DNA of 64,000 nucleotides, taken from positions 1-64,000 of the forward strand of contig CAZIKN010000003.1 in the NCBI GenBank assembly GCA_964539805.1, in the 5' to 3' direction. Source of the DNA: M3007 sp964539805. Its GTDB lineage: Bacteria; Bacteroidota; Bacteroidia; Chitinophagales; Saprospiraceae. The notes below the pieces were generated by a model, which worked only from the letters and a program-made list of their open reading frames with translations, was not told the DNA's origin and searched no databases. Within the stretch, counting starts at the first letter, position 1. Every line of letters begins with the position of its first letter. A program made the position numbers and the translations under genes. Below, in pieces: positions 44,505-53,342 of this stretch.

Positions 44505-44536
44505 GGATACATTTTTCAAATTAGCACATTATCTCA
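44505..44536. repeat. TTAGCACATTATC spacer repeat before nuoH
   Basis: TTCAAATTAGCACATTATCTCAG in the 36-nt gap between nuoG and nuoH, again the same spacer family. Confidence 0.5.
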
Positions 44537-44537
44537 G

Positions 44538-45575
44538 ATGAGTTTTGTTTTACTATATGATTTTGCCCTGATCGCTCAAAAATTTGGCCTCGCCGGAGCA
44601 GTTTTTGCCATCACTTTAGGGGTAGCCGCCTATTCCACTTATGGAGAGCGAAAAATAGCAGCTTTTTTGCAGGATCGCCTCGGGCCAAGCAATGCCGGGC
44701 CTTGGGGTATTTTGCAACCCGTTGCCGATGGCATCAAGATGTTCACCAAGGAAGACTTTATTCCCAATGCCTCTGAACGTTGGTTGTATATCCTGGCACC
44801 AGGTATTTTTATGTTTGTTGCCCTGATGACGAGTGCCGTTATCCCTTGGGGCACCAAACTCACCCTTTTTGGCCTTGACCTGGACCTTCAGGTCACGGAT
44901 ATAAACATCGGGATTTTGTACATCATGGGCTTTGTGTCCCTTGGTGTGTACGGGATCATGATTGGAGGTTGGGCATCCAACAACAAATACTCCCTCTATG
45001 GTGCCATCCGAGCCAGCTCACAGATGATCTCCTACGAATTGGCCATGGGGCTTTCCGTGATTGCTATCATTATGCTCAGCGGTTCTTTGAGCCTGCGCAC
45101 CATCGTTGAGCAGCAAGCCAATGGCGGGCTATGGAATGTGGTCTATCAACCGCTTGGTTTTATCATTTTCCTGACCTGTGCTTTAGCCGAATGCAATCGT
45201 GCGCCATTTGATATGGCCGAATGTGAAACGGAACTTGTCGGCGGTTACCATACCGAATACAGTTCCATGAAACTCGGCTTTTTCCTTTTTGCGGAATATA
45301 TCAACATGTTTGTATCCTGCGCAGTCATTTCATGCATGTATTTCGGTGGCTACCATTTTCCCTATCTTGATCCTAATTGGCTGGGTGGATTGATGGGGCC
45401 TATCATTCTTTTTGGCAAAATATTTTTCTTTATATTTGTATTCATGTGGATCCGCTGGACCCTTCCGCGCTTCCGTTATGACCAACTGATGCACCTCGGC
45501 TGGAAGGCGCTTATTCCATTGGCTATTTTGAATATGTTGCTTACGGGTGCCGGTGTATTGTTTTTTGGGAAGTAA
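44538..45575 (+). CDS. nuoH: NADH-quinone oxidoreductase subunit H
   Basis: 345 residues with eight membrane helices. YGERKIAAFLQDRLGPSNAGPWG near 34-56, NRAPFDMAECETELVGGYHTEYSS near 218-241, and RWTLPRFRYDQLM near 305-317 are hallmark loops around the quinone chamber. Links the peripheral arm to the proton-pumping membrane arm. Confidence 0.97.
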   Translation: MSFVLLYDFALIAQKFGLAGAVFAITLGVAAYSTYGERKIAAFLQDRLGPSNAGPWGILQPVADGIKMFTKEDFIPNASERWLYILAPGIFMFVALMTSAVIPWGTKLTLFGLDLDLQVTDINIGILYIMGFVSLGVYGIMIGGWASNNKYSLYGAIRASSQMISYELAMGLSVIAIIMLSGSLSLRTIVEQQANGGLWNVVYQPLGFIIFLTCALAECNRAPFDMAECETELVGGYHTEYSSMKLGFFLFAEYINMFVSCAVISCMYFGGYHFPYLDPNWLGGLMGPIILFGKIFFFIFVFMWIRWTLPRFRYDQLMHLGWKALIPLAILNMLLTGAGVLFFGK

Positions 45576-45600
45576 TTTTGAACTAAATTATTGATTTACA

Positions 45601-45753
45601 ATGAGCTCAATAACAATTAATATTGACGATGAGCAAAAAAGACTGTTACAGGATGCAGCAAAGTTAAGGAACCAATATACTGCCGCTGGAAAAATTTCCA
45701 AGGAAAGTTTCGCAAATTGGCTAAAATCAAGAACTGTTAAAATAAATCGCTAA
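45601..45753 (+). CDS. Small ribbon-helix-helix-like protein (50 aa) between nuoH and nuoI
   Basis: 50 codons, ATG at 45601, stop 45751-45753. It begins with a short beta stretch (SSITINIDDE), then a helix (QKRLLQDAAKLRNQ), a turn and a second helix (ISKESFANWLKSR), the order of an RHH antitoxin/DNA-binding unit, though the match is loose. AT-rich relative to nuoH and nuoI. No toxin gene follows; nuoI starts 14 nt later. Could be an orphan antitoxin or a remnant of a larger insertion. Confidence 0.45.
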   Translation: MSSITINIDDEQKRLLQDAAKLRNQYTAAGKISKESFANWLKSRTVKINR

Positions 45754-45767
45754 GCGCTTAAGATATT

Positions 45768-46322
45768 ATGCAACTTACACAACGCTCCAAACAAGTCGTC
45801 AACAAGGAGATGTCGTTCATGGAACGCATTTACCTGCCTGCTATTTTCAAGGGCCTGATGACTACACTTAGCCACTTTTTTAAGAAAAAAAATACGGTTT
45901 CGTACCCAAAGGAAAACCGAGAGTTTGCGCCGGTTTACCGCGGATGGCACGTGCTTAAAAGAGATGAGCAGGGCCGTGAAAACTGTACGGCCTGCGGCCT
46001 GTGTGCCGTGGCCTGTCCGGCAGAAGCCATTACCATGGAAGCAGCCGAGCGCGCCAAAGGAGAGGAACATCTGTATAAAGAGGAGAAATACGCCGCTGTA
46101 TATGAGATCAATATGTTGCGCTGTATTTTCTGTGGACTTTGTGAAGAGGCCTGCCCCAAAGAAGCCATTTTCCTGACGGACCGCATTGTGCCAAGCGATT
46201 ATGTTCGCCAAAACTTTGTTTTTGGCAAGGATATGCTGGTAGAAGGTGTCACGCCAGATAAACGCGTTGATGTTTCTGTGCGTCAAAAGCACGTTCAAGA
46301 AAAGAAATTCGAACAGCTGTAG
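45768..46322 (+). CDS. nuoI: NADH-quinone oxidoreductase subunit I
   Basis: 184 residues. Two ferredoxin motifs, CTACGLCAVACP (about 74-85) and CIFCGLCEEACP (about 120-131), bind clusters N6a and N6b on the path to N2. N-terminal amphipathic stretch anchors it to the membrane. Last nuo gene here: no nuoJ follows, the next gene is on the other strand. Confidence 0.96.
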   Translation: MQLTQRSKQVVNKEMSFMERIYLPAIFKGLMTTLSHFFKKKNTVSYPKENREFAPVYRGWHVLKRDEQGRENCTACGLCAVACPAEAITMEAAERAKGEEHLYKEEKYAAVYEINMLRCIFCGLCEEACPKEAIFLTDRIVPSDYVRQNFVFGKDMLVEGVTPDKRVDVSVRQKHVQEKKFEQL

Positions 46323-46327
46323 TCCTG

Positions 46328-47257
46328 TTATAATTGAGGAATATCAATAGTATCATTGGACACCGAATAGCCCGAAAAATTGCCGTAACCACCAAGCATG
46401 TTGTTGAAAATTGCATCAGGCTCACTCAAAGGCTGGTTATTGCCCTGCCTTGCAATGGACAAGTGATAGCGATAAAACTCCTCTGATAATGTGCGCCATT
46501 CTAACATGAGCCTTCGGGGTAATTGTTTGCTTGGATCATAAGGTATGTACGCATTCAGCAGGATCTCATTGTTGTCATTGCTCCAAAAACGTTCGTTTAT
46601 CAGCGTAACTGGCTCGGCAATGTTATGCAACAGGGAAAAAGTGCGCCCATCAGTGAAGTAAAACGCCGTTTTTTCTTCCGTACGGTCAACTACTTTTTGG
46701 CCATTTATTATTTCAAATATCTCCATTTCCTGCCTCAGATTAAAGGCAAAATATGGCTTGGCTGGCACACTGCCATTTTTCAATCTTAGTATCAGGGGTA
46801 TTACCATGGCCAAGCTTCCGTCACTTAATTTCTGAATAGTGATATCCGAGGACTTTGCTTTTAGAGGCTCAAGGGGCGTGTGAAGAGGCACTGAACTGTT
46901 GGCTCTTAAAGGGGGATAACCGGGTACTTGTACTGCAAGCGAATAGGGGGTCTCGCCAAAAACCAAATCATTGCCCTCCCAGGTAACCTCCCCTTTAGCA
47001 TTCACTTTGCGGATCAGGCGATCATAAAACTTTCCATTTACGGCTATAGTGACATCCGTGTTTTGTCCAGGGACGTTAGGATCGGTGTTTTCATAAACGG
47101 GCTGTGAGAAACTAAGTTTAACCTTGAAGAATTCACCGGGCTTGAAATTACCTATAGCCACTACCTTGACCGGCTCCTGAGGAAGGTCAACCTCTATTTC
47201 GCGGATACAGGCCGGAAACAAGAACAATGAGATAATAGCCGGTAAAAATTTTTTCAC
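46328..47257 (-). CDS. DUF4249 lipoprotein, TonB-receptor partner
   Basis: 309 residues. Lipoprotein signal LFLFPACIREIEVDLP (Cys17). The following beta-rich domain (VVAIGNFKPGEFFKVKLSFSQ, TDVTIAVNGKFY, Tyr/Pro-rich strands, end GYGNFSGYSVSNDT) fits DUF4249. Genes of this family usually follow a TonB-dependent receptor with an STN domain, exactly as here, and may take part in substrate capture at the outer membrane. Located 76 nt after the receptor on the same strand. Confidence 0.85.
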   Translation of the reverse strand: MKKFLPAIISLFLFPACIREIEVDLPQEPVKVVAIGNFKPGEFFKVKLSFSQPVYENTDPNVPGQNTDVTIAVNGKFYDRLIRKVNAKGEVTWEGNDLVFGETPYSLAVQVPGYPPLRANSSVPLHTPLEPLKAKSSDITIQKLSDGSLAMVIPLILRLKNGSVPAKPYFAFNLRQEMEIFEIINGQKVVDRTEEKTAFYFTDGRTFSLLHNIAEPVTLINERFWSNDNNEILLNAYIPYDPSKQLPRRLMLEWRTLSEEFYRYHLSIARQGNNQPLSEPDAIFNNMLGGYGNFSGYSVSNDTIDIPQL

Positions 47258-47333
47258 AGAAAGGACGAAACGGATTATTTAATGTAAATGACGTATTGGG
47301 CCACACCTAAGGTTGGAAAAACTTGCAACAAGT

Positions 47334-48435
47334 TTACAACCGCACTTCATAGCGCAAAACAGGTAATAAAGGCAGCAAAGTATATTGAATAGCTCTGCCA
47401 GTGACCCCACTTGTCGTATCAAGGTACAAATAAAAAGGATTGGCTCGATTATATATATTGTATGCGCCAACTTGTATATAATGTTGCATTCTTTTTCGAC
47501 CAAATTGAGCATTTAAGCCAAAATCAAGCCTGTGAAAGTTAGGCAAACGATAGCCATTCACCTGGGAGTAGAGATAGACTTCTCTTTCTGCATTATTATT
47601 GGGGGACTGATGCGTGATTTTCACCCCTGCCAAAGTAATAGGGTTGCCGGTGGCAAAAGCCCAGGAGACCGTAGCGCTGATTTTTTTGGTAAAACGCTGG
47701 CTTACAATAAATTTAAGATCGTGTCGGCGATCAAAACGGAAAGGGAATGGCTGTCCGGAGTTAAAATCTTCAAATTGTCTTGTGCTTTTTGCATTGACAT
47801 ATGTCGCCGAAAAATTAAAGGCCCCCAAAAATCGCTCAATCGAAAACTCAAAACCTCTGCTCTGGCCAATGCCATCAATTATGCGATCTTCCCAGCCGTT
47901 TGCATCAATAGCTCCGCCAGCTGATAATGCATCGTTGAGAGAGATAAAATACAGCACCCTCTCCATTTTTTTGTAATAAAACTCACCCTGAACCCGCCAG
48001 CCCTGTTTTTCAAAACCCATTCCGGTTGAAAATTGCCAAGCTTTTTCTGGTTTGACATTGGAGGTGCTGGGAACCCATAATTCAAAGGGAAGACTTATAT
48101 TGAATGCGCCTATTTGATGCAGAAATTGCGCCGAGCGATGATAGCCTATCCATTGCCGCCAGCCCTTTTTACCCATGTACATCGCTTTGATGCGTGGCAA
48201 CAAAGTATAATAAGCCGTTTTGTCCACGGCAAACCTCGCTCCATTTAAACCGCCTTCTATACGCCATGATTTTCCGGGGCGCCATTCGGTATCTACATAG
48301 ACTTCTGATTCGCCTGCGGAGAGGGTTTGGTTGTTCAACAAAACATTGGCGATGGAATCTGCTTGTTCTTGCGATTGGCCCGGGATAAGATAATTGATAG
48401 AGAGCGCTCCAGGGCGAAACTGATGTTTAGTATAG
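47334..48435 (-). pseudogene. C-terminal part of STN-type TonB receptor, out of frame with its N-terminus
   Basis: Encodes the second half of the outer-membrane barrel: GFEFSIERFLGAFNFSATY, RRHDLKFIVSQRF, HRLDFGLNAQFGRKR, and a final strand LLPVLRYEVRL. The frame is open from the G10 tract (48437-48446) to the stop at 47334 but is shifted by one base against the upstream half; removing one G gives WGGAYTKHQFRPGALS and joins the two. An internal TTG at 48341 is only a nominal start. Without the N-terminal half it has no signal or plug, so it works only if the tract is read as nine (or twelve) G. Confidence 0.85.
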
Positions 48436-50067
48436 GCCCCCCCCCCATCGGGTCGTTAACTTGCTGGTAGTAAACCAGCTAAAGTCAGTTTTGAATGACA
48501 GGTCCTTGATCACCGTCTGATAAAACTGCCCAAAATCAAAAATGGTGATCTCCCGACCTTTGCTGGGAAAAAAAACAGAGTTGAAACCTAAGGCACTTTG
48601 AAACAAAAATTGACTGTATCTTAGCGTAGTATTGGTAAAAAGGTTACCCTTGAATACATGATTCCAGCGCAAGGCGGCAATATCATTCCCCCAATTGGAG
48701 CCTAAGCTGTTCTGGTCTGTTACATAGCCTTCGCTGCTGGAATAGTCCTGTGTGTAACTGTTTTTAAAGCGGTCTCCACCTCGATACAAGGTAAGATATA
48801 TACGATCATTTGGAGACAAAATGTAGTTAGCCTTGAGGTTTAGGTCAAAAAAACGATATTCTACCTTGTTATCCAAAAATGAAATCAGGTTTTCATTTTC
48901 ATTTTTCAAAAACCTTGTCCAAGGTTGGAAATATGTATCCCTATACCCTATCAGTATGGAGCCTTTTTCTTTTTTTATGGGGCCTTCTATGCTTAAAGAA
49001 CCGGCAAAAAGACCTGCGCCGGCATTGGCTTGCCATTTGCGCATATTACCATCACGTGTCCTGATATCCAGCACGGAAGAAATGCGTCCGCTGTAACGAG
49101 CCGGAAAGTCGCCTTTCCACAACCTTGCCTGATTTATGGTTTGGGTATTGAATATTGAAAACAAACCCAGAGCATGGCTTGCATTGTACACGGGTACATC
49201 ATCCAAAAGTATCAGGTTTTGATCTGCATTGCCGCCGCGTATATGTAGCCCTCCAATACCATCCACTCCTGTTTGCACGCCACTTTCAAAGCCAACCTGC
49301 CTTAGCAGGTCGGGTTCGCCTCCCGGGCTGGGCAATGATTGCAAAAGATTGGTTGTCAGGATGTTTTTGGGCACATTGGAGGCACTCAAGGCACTGTCCT
49401 CCGCTACCGGGCGCACCGTAATTTCCGGCAGAACGGCGCTGGGCCGGATTTTAACTGTCAGCAATTGGTCATCAAACATTGAGATTTCCCGCACCTCTGT
49501 TTTATAACCAATACGCATGGTGGAAAGCCTGTAATCTCCTTCTTCAAGTTTAATGCTAAAAAAACCGAATTCGTTAGTGATTGCGCCCAAGCCTCTTTCG
49601 CCGAGCAAAGAAAGTGTGGCGCCGATTAGGCGTTCACCAGTCTCTGCATCCTGAACATAGCCGCTCAAGATATATTTTCCTTGTTTTTTATACAAAACAA
49701 TAGTATTTTCAGAAACTTTATAGGAAAGGCGCGAGCAAATGAGCAATTGTTTGATCAAATTTTCAAGCACAATGCCTTGATATTCATACGTTTTAGGCTC
49801 ACAATAATTGAAAAAGGAGGGATTAAAAACAATATTGACGTTGGATTCCCGGGAAAGGCGTACCAATGCCTCAGTGGGAGTGCAGTTTAAGCAGCTAAAG
49901 TCAAGTGTTTTTGCCAGCGGGTTCTGTTCCTGGGCATGCCCTTTGGCAAGGAAAAAAAGACTGCCCAATACCACAAACATCATCCGAAAACCACCTTCTC
50001 CAAGAGGGTTACAGGCAAATATTCCCTGAACTATCGCTATGTTTCTATTTTTGAGGCAACGATCCAT
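48427..50067 (-). CDS. N-terminal part of STN-type TonB receptor (frameshifted at G10)
   Basis: 546 residues as read. Start is uncertain: ATG at 50067 or the MetMet at 49983/49980 just before a hydrophobic signal ending KGHAQE. Residues about 52-125 are an STN/secretin-like domain (FSCLNCTPTEALVRLSRES), usual in receptors signalling to FecR-type anti-sigma factors; none lies in the window. Then a carboxypeptidase-like domain (ILSGYVQDAETGERLIG), the plug (GGLHIRGGNADQNLILLDD, FPARYSGRISSVLDI) and the first barrel strands. It ends early with WGGGLY at the G10 tract. Joined to the downstream half it would be about 910 residues, normal for the family. Confidence 0.88.
   Translation of the reverse strand: MDRCLKNRNIAIVQGIFACNPLGEGGFRMMFVVLGSLFFLAKGHAQEQNPLAKTLDFSCLNCTPTEALVRLSRESNVNIVFNPSFFNYCEPKTYEYQGIVLENLIKQLLICSRLSYKVSENTIVLYKKQGKYILSGYVQDAETGERLIGATLSLLGERGLGAITNEFGFFSIKLEEGDYRLSTMRIGYKTEVREISMFDDQLLTVKIRPSAVLPEITVRPVAEDSALSASNVPKNILTTNLLQSLPSPGGEPDLLRQVGFESGVQTGVDGIGGLHIRGGNADQNLILLDDVPVYNASHALGLFSIFNTQTINQARLWKGDFPARYSGRISSVLDIRTRDGNMRKWQANAGAGLFAGSLSIEGPIKKEKGSILIGYRDTYFQPWTRFLKNENENLISFLDNKVEYRFFDLNLKANYILSPNDRIYLTLYRGGDRFKNSYTQDYSSSEGYVTDQNSLGSNWGNDIAALRWNHVFKGNLFTNTTLRYSQFLFQSALGFNSVFFPSKGREITIFDFGQFYQTVIKDLSFKTDFSWFTTSKLTTRWGGGLY
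48437..48446 (-). repeat. Homopolymer of ten G in a TonB receptor gene
   Basis: Ten consecutive C on the plus strand (G on the coding strand). The tract sits exactly at the break between the two receptor halves and accounts for the one-base frameshift. Confidence 0.95.
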
Positions 50068-50397
50068 ATACGTCTTGCAAAATTGCGCAAACCATTTTGG
50101 TATAACGCAATCATGTCCAAAAAACTTTAAAAAAATATATCAAAAGGACTTTTTGAGCATTTTTTTCGTATAAAAAAATAATTAATAAAAAAAATCAGAT
50201 ATTTGCGTTGCGAATTTAATCATTTTAATCTCACGTGAATTCCTGAACTTGCTTCCAACGACTGATTTACCATTCTTTGAGTTCACCATTTTTTAATCAT
50301 AACCTTCGGTCTCTCATGGTAAATCCTTTACATCTGAACAGCGCCAAAAGCGCATCTAATCTGGTTAGAATTATTACAATTGATCTAACTGGAGTGT
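50068..50397. other. AT-rich gap between the TonB receptor and tdk
   Basis: About 330 nt. Holds an A/T-rich stretch (50120-50205) and a possible short plus-strand transcript unit: GATATTTG (near 50201, one mismatch to TAnnTTTG), a 27-codon frame and the tdk terminator hairpin. No clear promoter for the minus-strand receptor was found. Confidence 0.5.
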
Positions 50398-50399
50398 AA
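50316..50399 (+). CDS. Possible 27-aa small ORF
   Basis: ATG at 50316, stop 50397-50399, directly before the bidirectional-looking hairpin at 50406. The peptide (MVNPLHLNSAK, then SASNLVRIITIDLTGV) is half hydrophobic and unknown to me. Only its position between a possible -7 box and a hairpin suggests it is real. Confidence 0.2.
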   Translation: MVNPLHLNSAKSASNLVRIITIDLTGV

Positions 50400-50433
50400 A
50401 AAAAAGAGCCATCCCTTTTTGTGGGGATGGCTC
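50398..50433 (-). terminator. Rho-independent terminator of tdk
   Basis: Minus strand: perfect 10-bp stem GAGCCATCCC / GGGATGGCTC, loop CACAAAAA, then eight T. Starts 26 nt after the tdk stop. Nearly the same stem as at 9384-9413 and 17454-17479. Confidence 0.9.
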
Positions 50434-50459
50434 TAATCTTTTATGTTAACTTGTGCCCA

Positions 50460-51044
50460 CTACTTCAATCTCAGTATGTTACCCATATGGTAACAAGATC
50501 GGCAGCGAGGCTCATACTGTCCTTTTTCACCCAATAGTACCACAGAATCATCATCGGCCAAGCGAAAGGAATGCGTTGCCAGATTGCCGCAATGCACACA
50601 AATGGCATGCACCTTCGTAACATACTCAGCAGTTGCCAATAGTGAGGGCATGGGGCCGAAAGGATTGCCACGGTAGTCCATATCAAGGCCCGCCACGATC
50701 ACCCTCACCCCGCGCAGAGCAAGATGTTGGCAAACATCGGGCAGTTCCTGGTCAAAAAACTGTGCCTCATCCACCCCGACTACTTTAACATCATCACTGA
50801 TTTTCAACAACTTGGCTGAATCCTCAACGGGCTGCGCCAAAACAGATGTGGTATCATGTGACACGATGGCAACTTCGTCATAACGGGTATCTACTTTGGG
50901 CTTGAATACCTCAACTTTCATTTCGGCAATCTTGGCGCGTTTGAGGCGGCGAATCAGTTCCTCTGTTTTGCCTGAAAACATACAACCGCAGATCACCTCG
51001 ATCCAGCCATTTCGTTGTCCTTTAAAATGTGGTTCTAAAAACAT
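50460..51044 (-). CDS. tdk: Thymidine kinase (type II)
   Basis: 194 residues. P-loop GCMFSGKTEE near 19-28, DEAQFF (Walker B, about 91-96), lasso loop region with zinc ligands CVHC and CRSC. Phosphorylates thymidine for salvage with ATP in the cytosol. Structurally unlike the dNK at 14.5 kb, so the cell has both salvage kinases. Short gap (22 nt) to glnN upstream on the same strand, possible read-through. Confidence 0.95.
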   Translation of the reverse strand: MFLEPHFKGQRNGWIEVICGCMFSGKTEELIRRLKRAKIAEMKVEVFKPKVDTRYDEVAIVSHDTTSVLAQPVEDSAKLLKISDDVKVVGVDEAQFFDQELPDVCQHLALRGVRVIVAGLDMDYRGNPFGPMPSLLATAEYVTKVHAICVHCGNLATHSFRLADDDSVVLLGEKGQYEPRCRSCYHMGNILRLK

Positions 51045-51066
51045 GGCCGAAAAGTAGTAAATTCCA

Positions 51067-53259
51067 CTAACGCATGAACAACATTTCGCGATATTTCACC
51101 AAAGGCCAATATTGGTCATCTACCAGCAGTTCGAGTTCATCAATGGCTTGGCGAACCGCTTCCATTTGCGGTTTTACTTTGTTGCACAATACTTCTGCTT
51201 CTTCTCTTGTGTTGTCAGCTTCATGCGCCTTGTCTAAGCCCTTGTGTATTTTTTCCAAGCCTTCTCTGATATCACCAATGTGGCGAATGATTTGTTTGAG
51301 CAGGTCTTTCTGGTAGCCCATGCTGTCATCCATACCTATTTCCTTCAATGCCGCAATGTTGCTTGCCAGCTCGGTCTGGTAGCGCAATACGGCAGGCATG
51401 ATCATGGAATTAACGATTTCTGCAAGGGTTAGTGCTTCGATGTTTAATTTGGTGCAATAAGCATGCAATTGCACATTGTGGTAGGCATCCAATTCTACCT
51501 TGTTCATCACGCCTGACTTGCCATAAAAATCCTGCGCGAGTTTGCTGCCCAGAACATCCAATGCCTCAGGGGTGTTGGTGAAATTGTTCAGACCGCGCGT
51601 TTTAGCCTCGGCTTTCCACTCATCAGAATAGTTGTTGCCTTCAAAAACGACAGGTTTGGACTTGCGAATAAGGTTTTTCAGGACACTCAGAATGGCTTCC
51701 TCTTTTTCTGTTCCTTTTTGCATCAATTTGTCAACTTCTGCCTTGAACTCCAACAATTGCAAGCCCATCATGGTATTCATGACCGCCATTGGTCCCGCAC
51801 AGTTTTGGCTGGAGCCCACTGCACGAATCTCAAATTTGTTGCCTGTGAATGCAAATGGAGAAGTGCGGTTCCTATCCGTGTTGTCCAATTCAAGGTTGGG
51901 CAATTTGCTCAACAGATCCAGCGCGTGTTGTACGGCAGCGCCGGTGGTCGTTTTACCCTTGGCAACCTGATCGAGCAGTTTGCTCATGGCCTCACCTATG
52001 AATACGGATATGATGGCAGGTGGCGCCTCGTTGGCCCCCAAGCGATGGTCATTGCCCGCATGAGCGATGGCAGCACGCAGGATATCAGCGTATTGGTGCA
52101 CGGCGGCAATGGTATTGACAAAAAAGGTCAGGAAGCGAAGGTTGGCACCCGGGTTCTTGCCTGGCGACAAGAGGTTGGTCCCAGTGTTGGTGCCCATGCT
52201 CCAGTTGTTGTGCTTGCCAGAGCCATTGATCCCGGCAAATGGTTTTTCGTGAAACAGCACCCGAAGTTTGTGGCGGCGGGCCACGCGTTCCATAATATCC
52301 ATGAGCAATTGGTTGTGGTCCACCGCTACATTGATCTCTTCAAAAATGGGAGCCACCTCATATTGTGCAGGAGCTACCTCATTGTGGCGCGTGCGAACCG
52401 GAATGCCTAATTTATGGCTCTCTGTCTCCAGATCGCGCATAAAAGCATACACGCGTTCGGGGATAGAGCCAAAATAATGGTCTTCCAACTGTTGGTTTTT
52501 GGTTGCCGGGCGGCCCAGCAGCGTGCGACCCGTCATGCTGAGGTCGGGGCGTGCATTAAACAAAGCTTCATCAATGACGAAGTACTCCTGCTCCCAGCCC
52601 AAAGTGGCCGTAATCTTGTTTACTTCGGCATCAAAAAACTGTGCTACAGGCACAGCGGCTCTGTCCAAAAAGGACTGGGAACGCAGCAAGGGCAGTTTGT
52701 AATCCTGTGCTTCACCGCCATAGGTTACAAATATGGTGGGAATGCACAGGGTCATACCGTCACCCACCTCCATAATAAATGCCGGGCTGCTTGGGTCCCA
52801 AACAGTGTAGCCACGAGCTTCAAAAGTGCTGCGCATGCCTCCTGATGGGAAGGAAGAGCCGTCAGGCTCTTGTTGTACTAATGCCGAGCCTGTAAACTCC
52901 TCAATTACGCGGCCATCATGGGTGAGGGTAAAGAAAGAGTCGTGTTTTTCAGCAGTTTTGCCCGTAAGCGGCTGAAACCAGTGCGCAAAGTGCGTGCACC
53001 CTTTTTCCATGGCCCACTTTTTCATGCCTTGTGCAATATCATCTGCCGTCTCGCGATTCAACTTTTGGCCACTCTGAACTGCGGCCTTCACCGTAAGATA
53101 AGCCTGTTCAGGGAGGTATTTCTTCATGGCTTCCTCATTGAACACGTTGGATCCGAAATAGGATGCAATATGCTCAATGGTGCTTTCTTCAAGCGCTACG
53201 GGAAATGGTTCCAAACGGTTTTCTACCGCCTGTAAAGCGCTAAAACGTGTATGTGACAT
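51067..53259 (-). CDS. glnN: Glutamine synthetase type III
   Basis: 730 residues, the large GS III form typical of Bacteroidota and cyanobacteria. Hallmarks: WDPSSPAFIM, GWEQEYFVID (metal-binding Glu), RTRHNEVAPAQYEVAPIFEE, GINGSGKHNNWSMGTNTG (His and Asn of the active site) and NRTSPFAFTGNKFEIRAVGS. Makes glutamine from glutamate, ammonia and ATP as a dodecamer. The 250-nt leader upstream contains two hairpins and may be regulatory. Confidence 0.96.
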   Translation of the reverse strand: MSHTRFSALQAVENRLEPFPVALEESTIEHIASYFGSNVFNEEAMKKYLPEQAYLTVKAAVQSGQKLNRETADDIAQGMKKWAMEKGCTHFAHWFQPLTGKTAEKHDSFFTLTHDGRVIEEFTGSALVQQEPDGSSFPSGGMRSTFEARGYTVWDPSSPAFIMEVGDGMTLCIPTIFVTYGGEAQDYKLPLLRSQSFLDRAAVPVAQFFDAEVNKITATLGWEQEYFVIDEALFNARPDLSMTGRTLLGRPATKNQQLEDHYFGSIPERVYAFMRDLETESHKLGIPVRTRHNEVAPAQYEVAPIFEEINVAVDHNQLLMDIMERVARRHKLRVLFHEKPFAGINGSGKHNNWSMGTNTGTNLLSPGKNPGANLRFLTFFVNTIAAVHQYADILRAAIAHAGNDHRLGANEAPPAIISVFIGEAMSKLLDQVAKGKTTTGAAVQHALDLLSKLPNLELDNTDRNRTSPFAFTGNKFEIRAVGSSQNCAGPMAVMNTMMGLQLLEFKAEVDKLMQKGTEKEEAILSVLKNLIRKSKPVVFEGNNYSDEWKAEAKTRGLNNFTNTPEALDVLGSKLAQDFYGKSGVMNKVELDAYHNVQLHAYCTKLNIEALTLAEIVNSMIMPAVLRYQTELASNIAALKEIGMDDSMGYQKDLLKQIIRHIGDIREGLEKIHKGLDKAHEADNTREEAEVLCNKVKPQMEAVRQAIDELELLVDDQYWPLVKYREMLFMR

Positions 53260-53319
53260 ATTAGAGTGATGAGTGAAAAGTATATGAATAAATAAAGTTT
53301 TTCAAAAAATAAATTCAGG

Positions 53320-53342
53320 ATACCGAGGCAAGTGCCCGGTAT
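53320..53342 (-). promoter_or_regulatory. Attenuator-like hairpin in the glnN leader
   Basis: Stem ATACCGGGCA / TGCCTCGGTAT with one bulged base, 61 nt before the glnN ATG, followed on the minus strand by a T-rich stretch (TTTATTTTTT). No gene lies between it and the likely promoter at 53515, so it is not an ordinary gene-end terminator. Confidence 0.35.
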
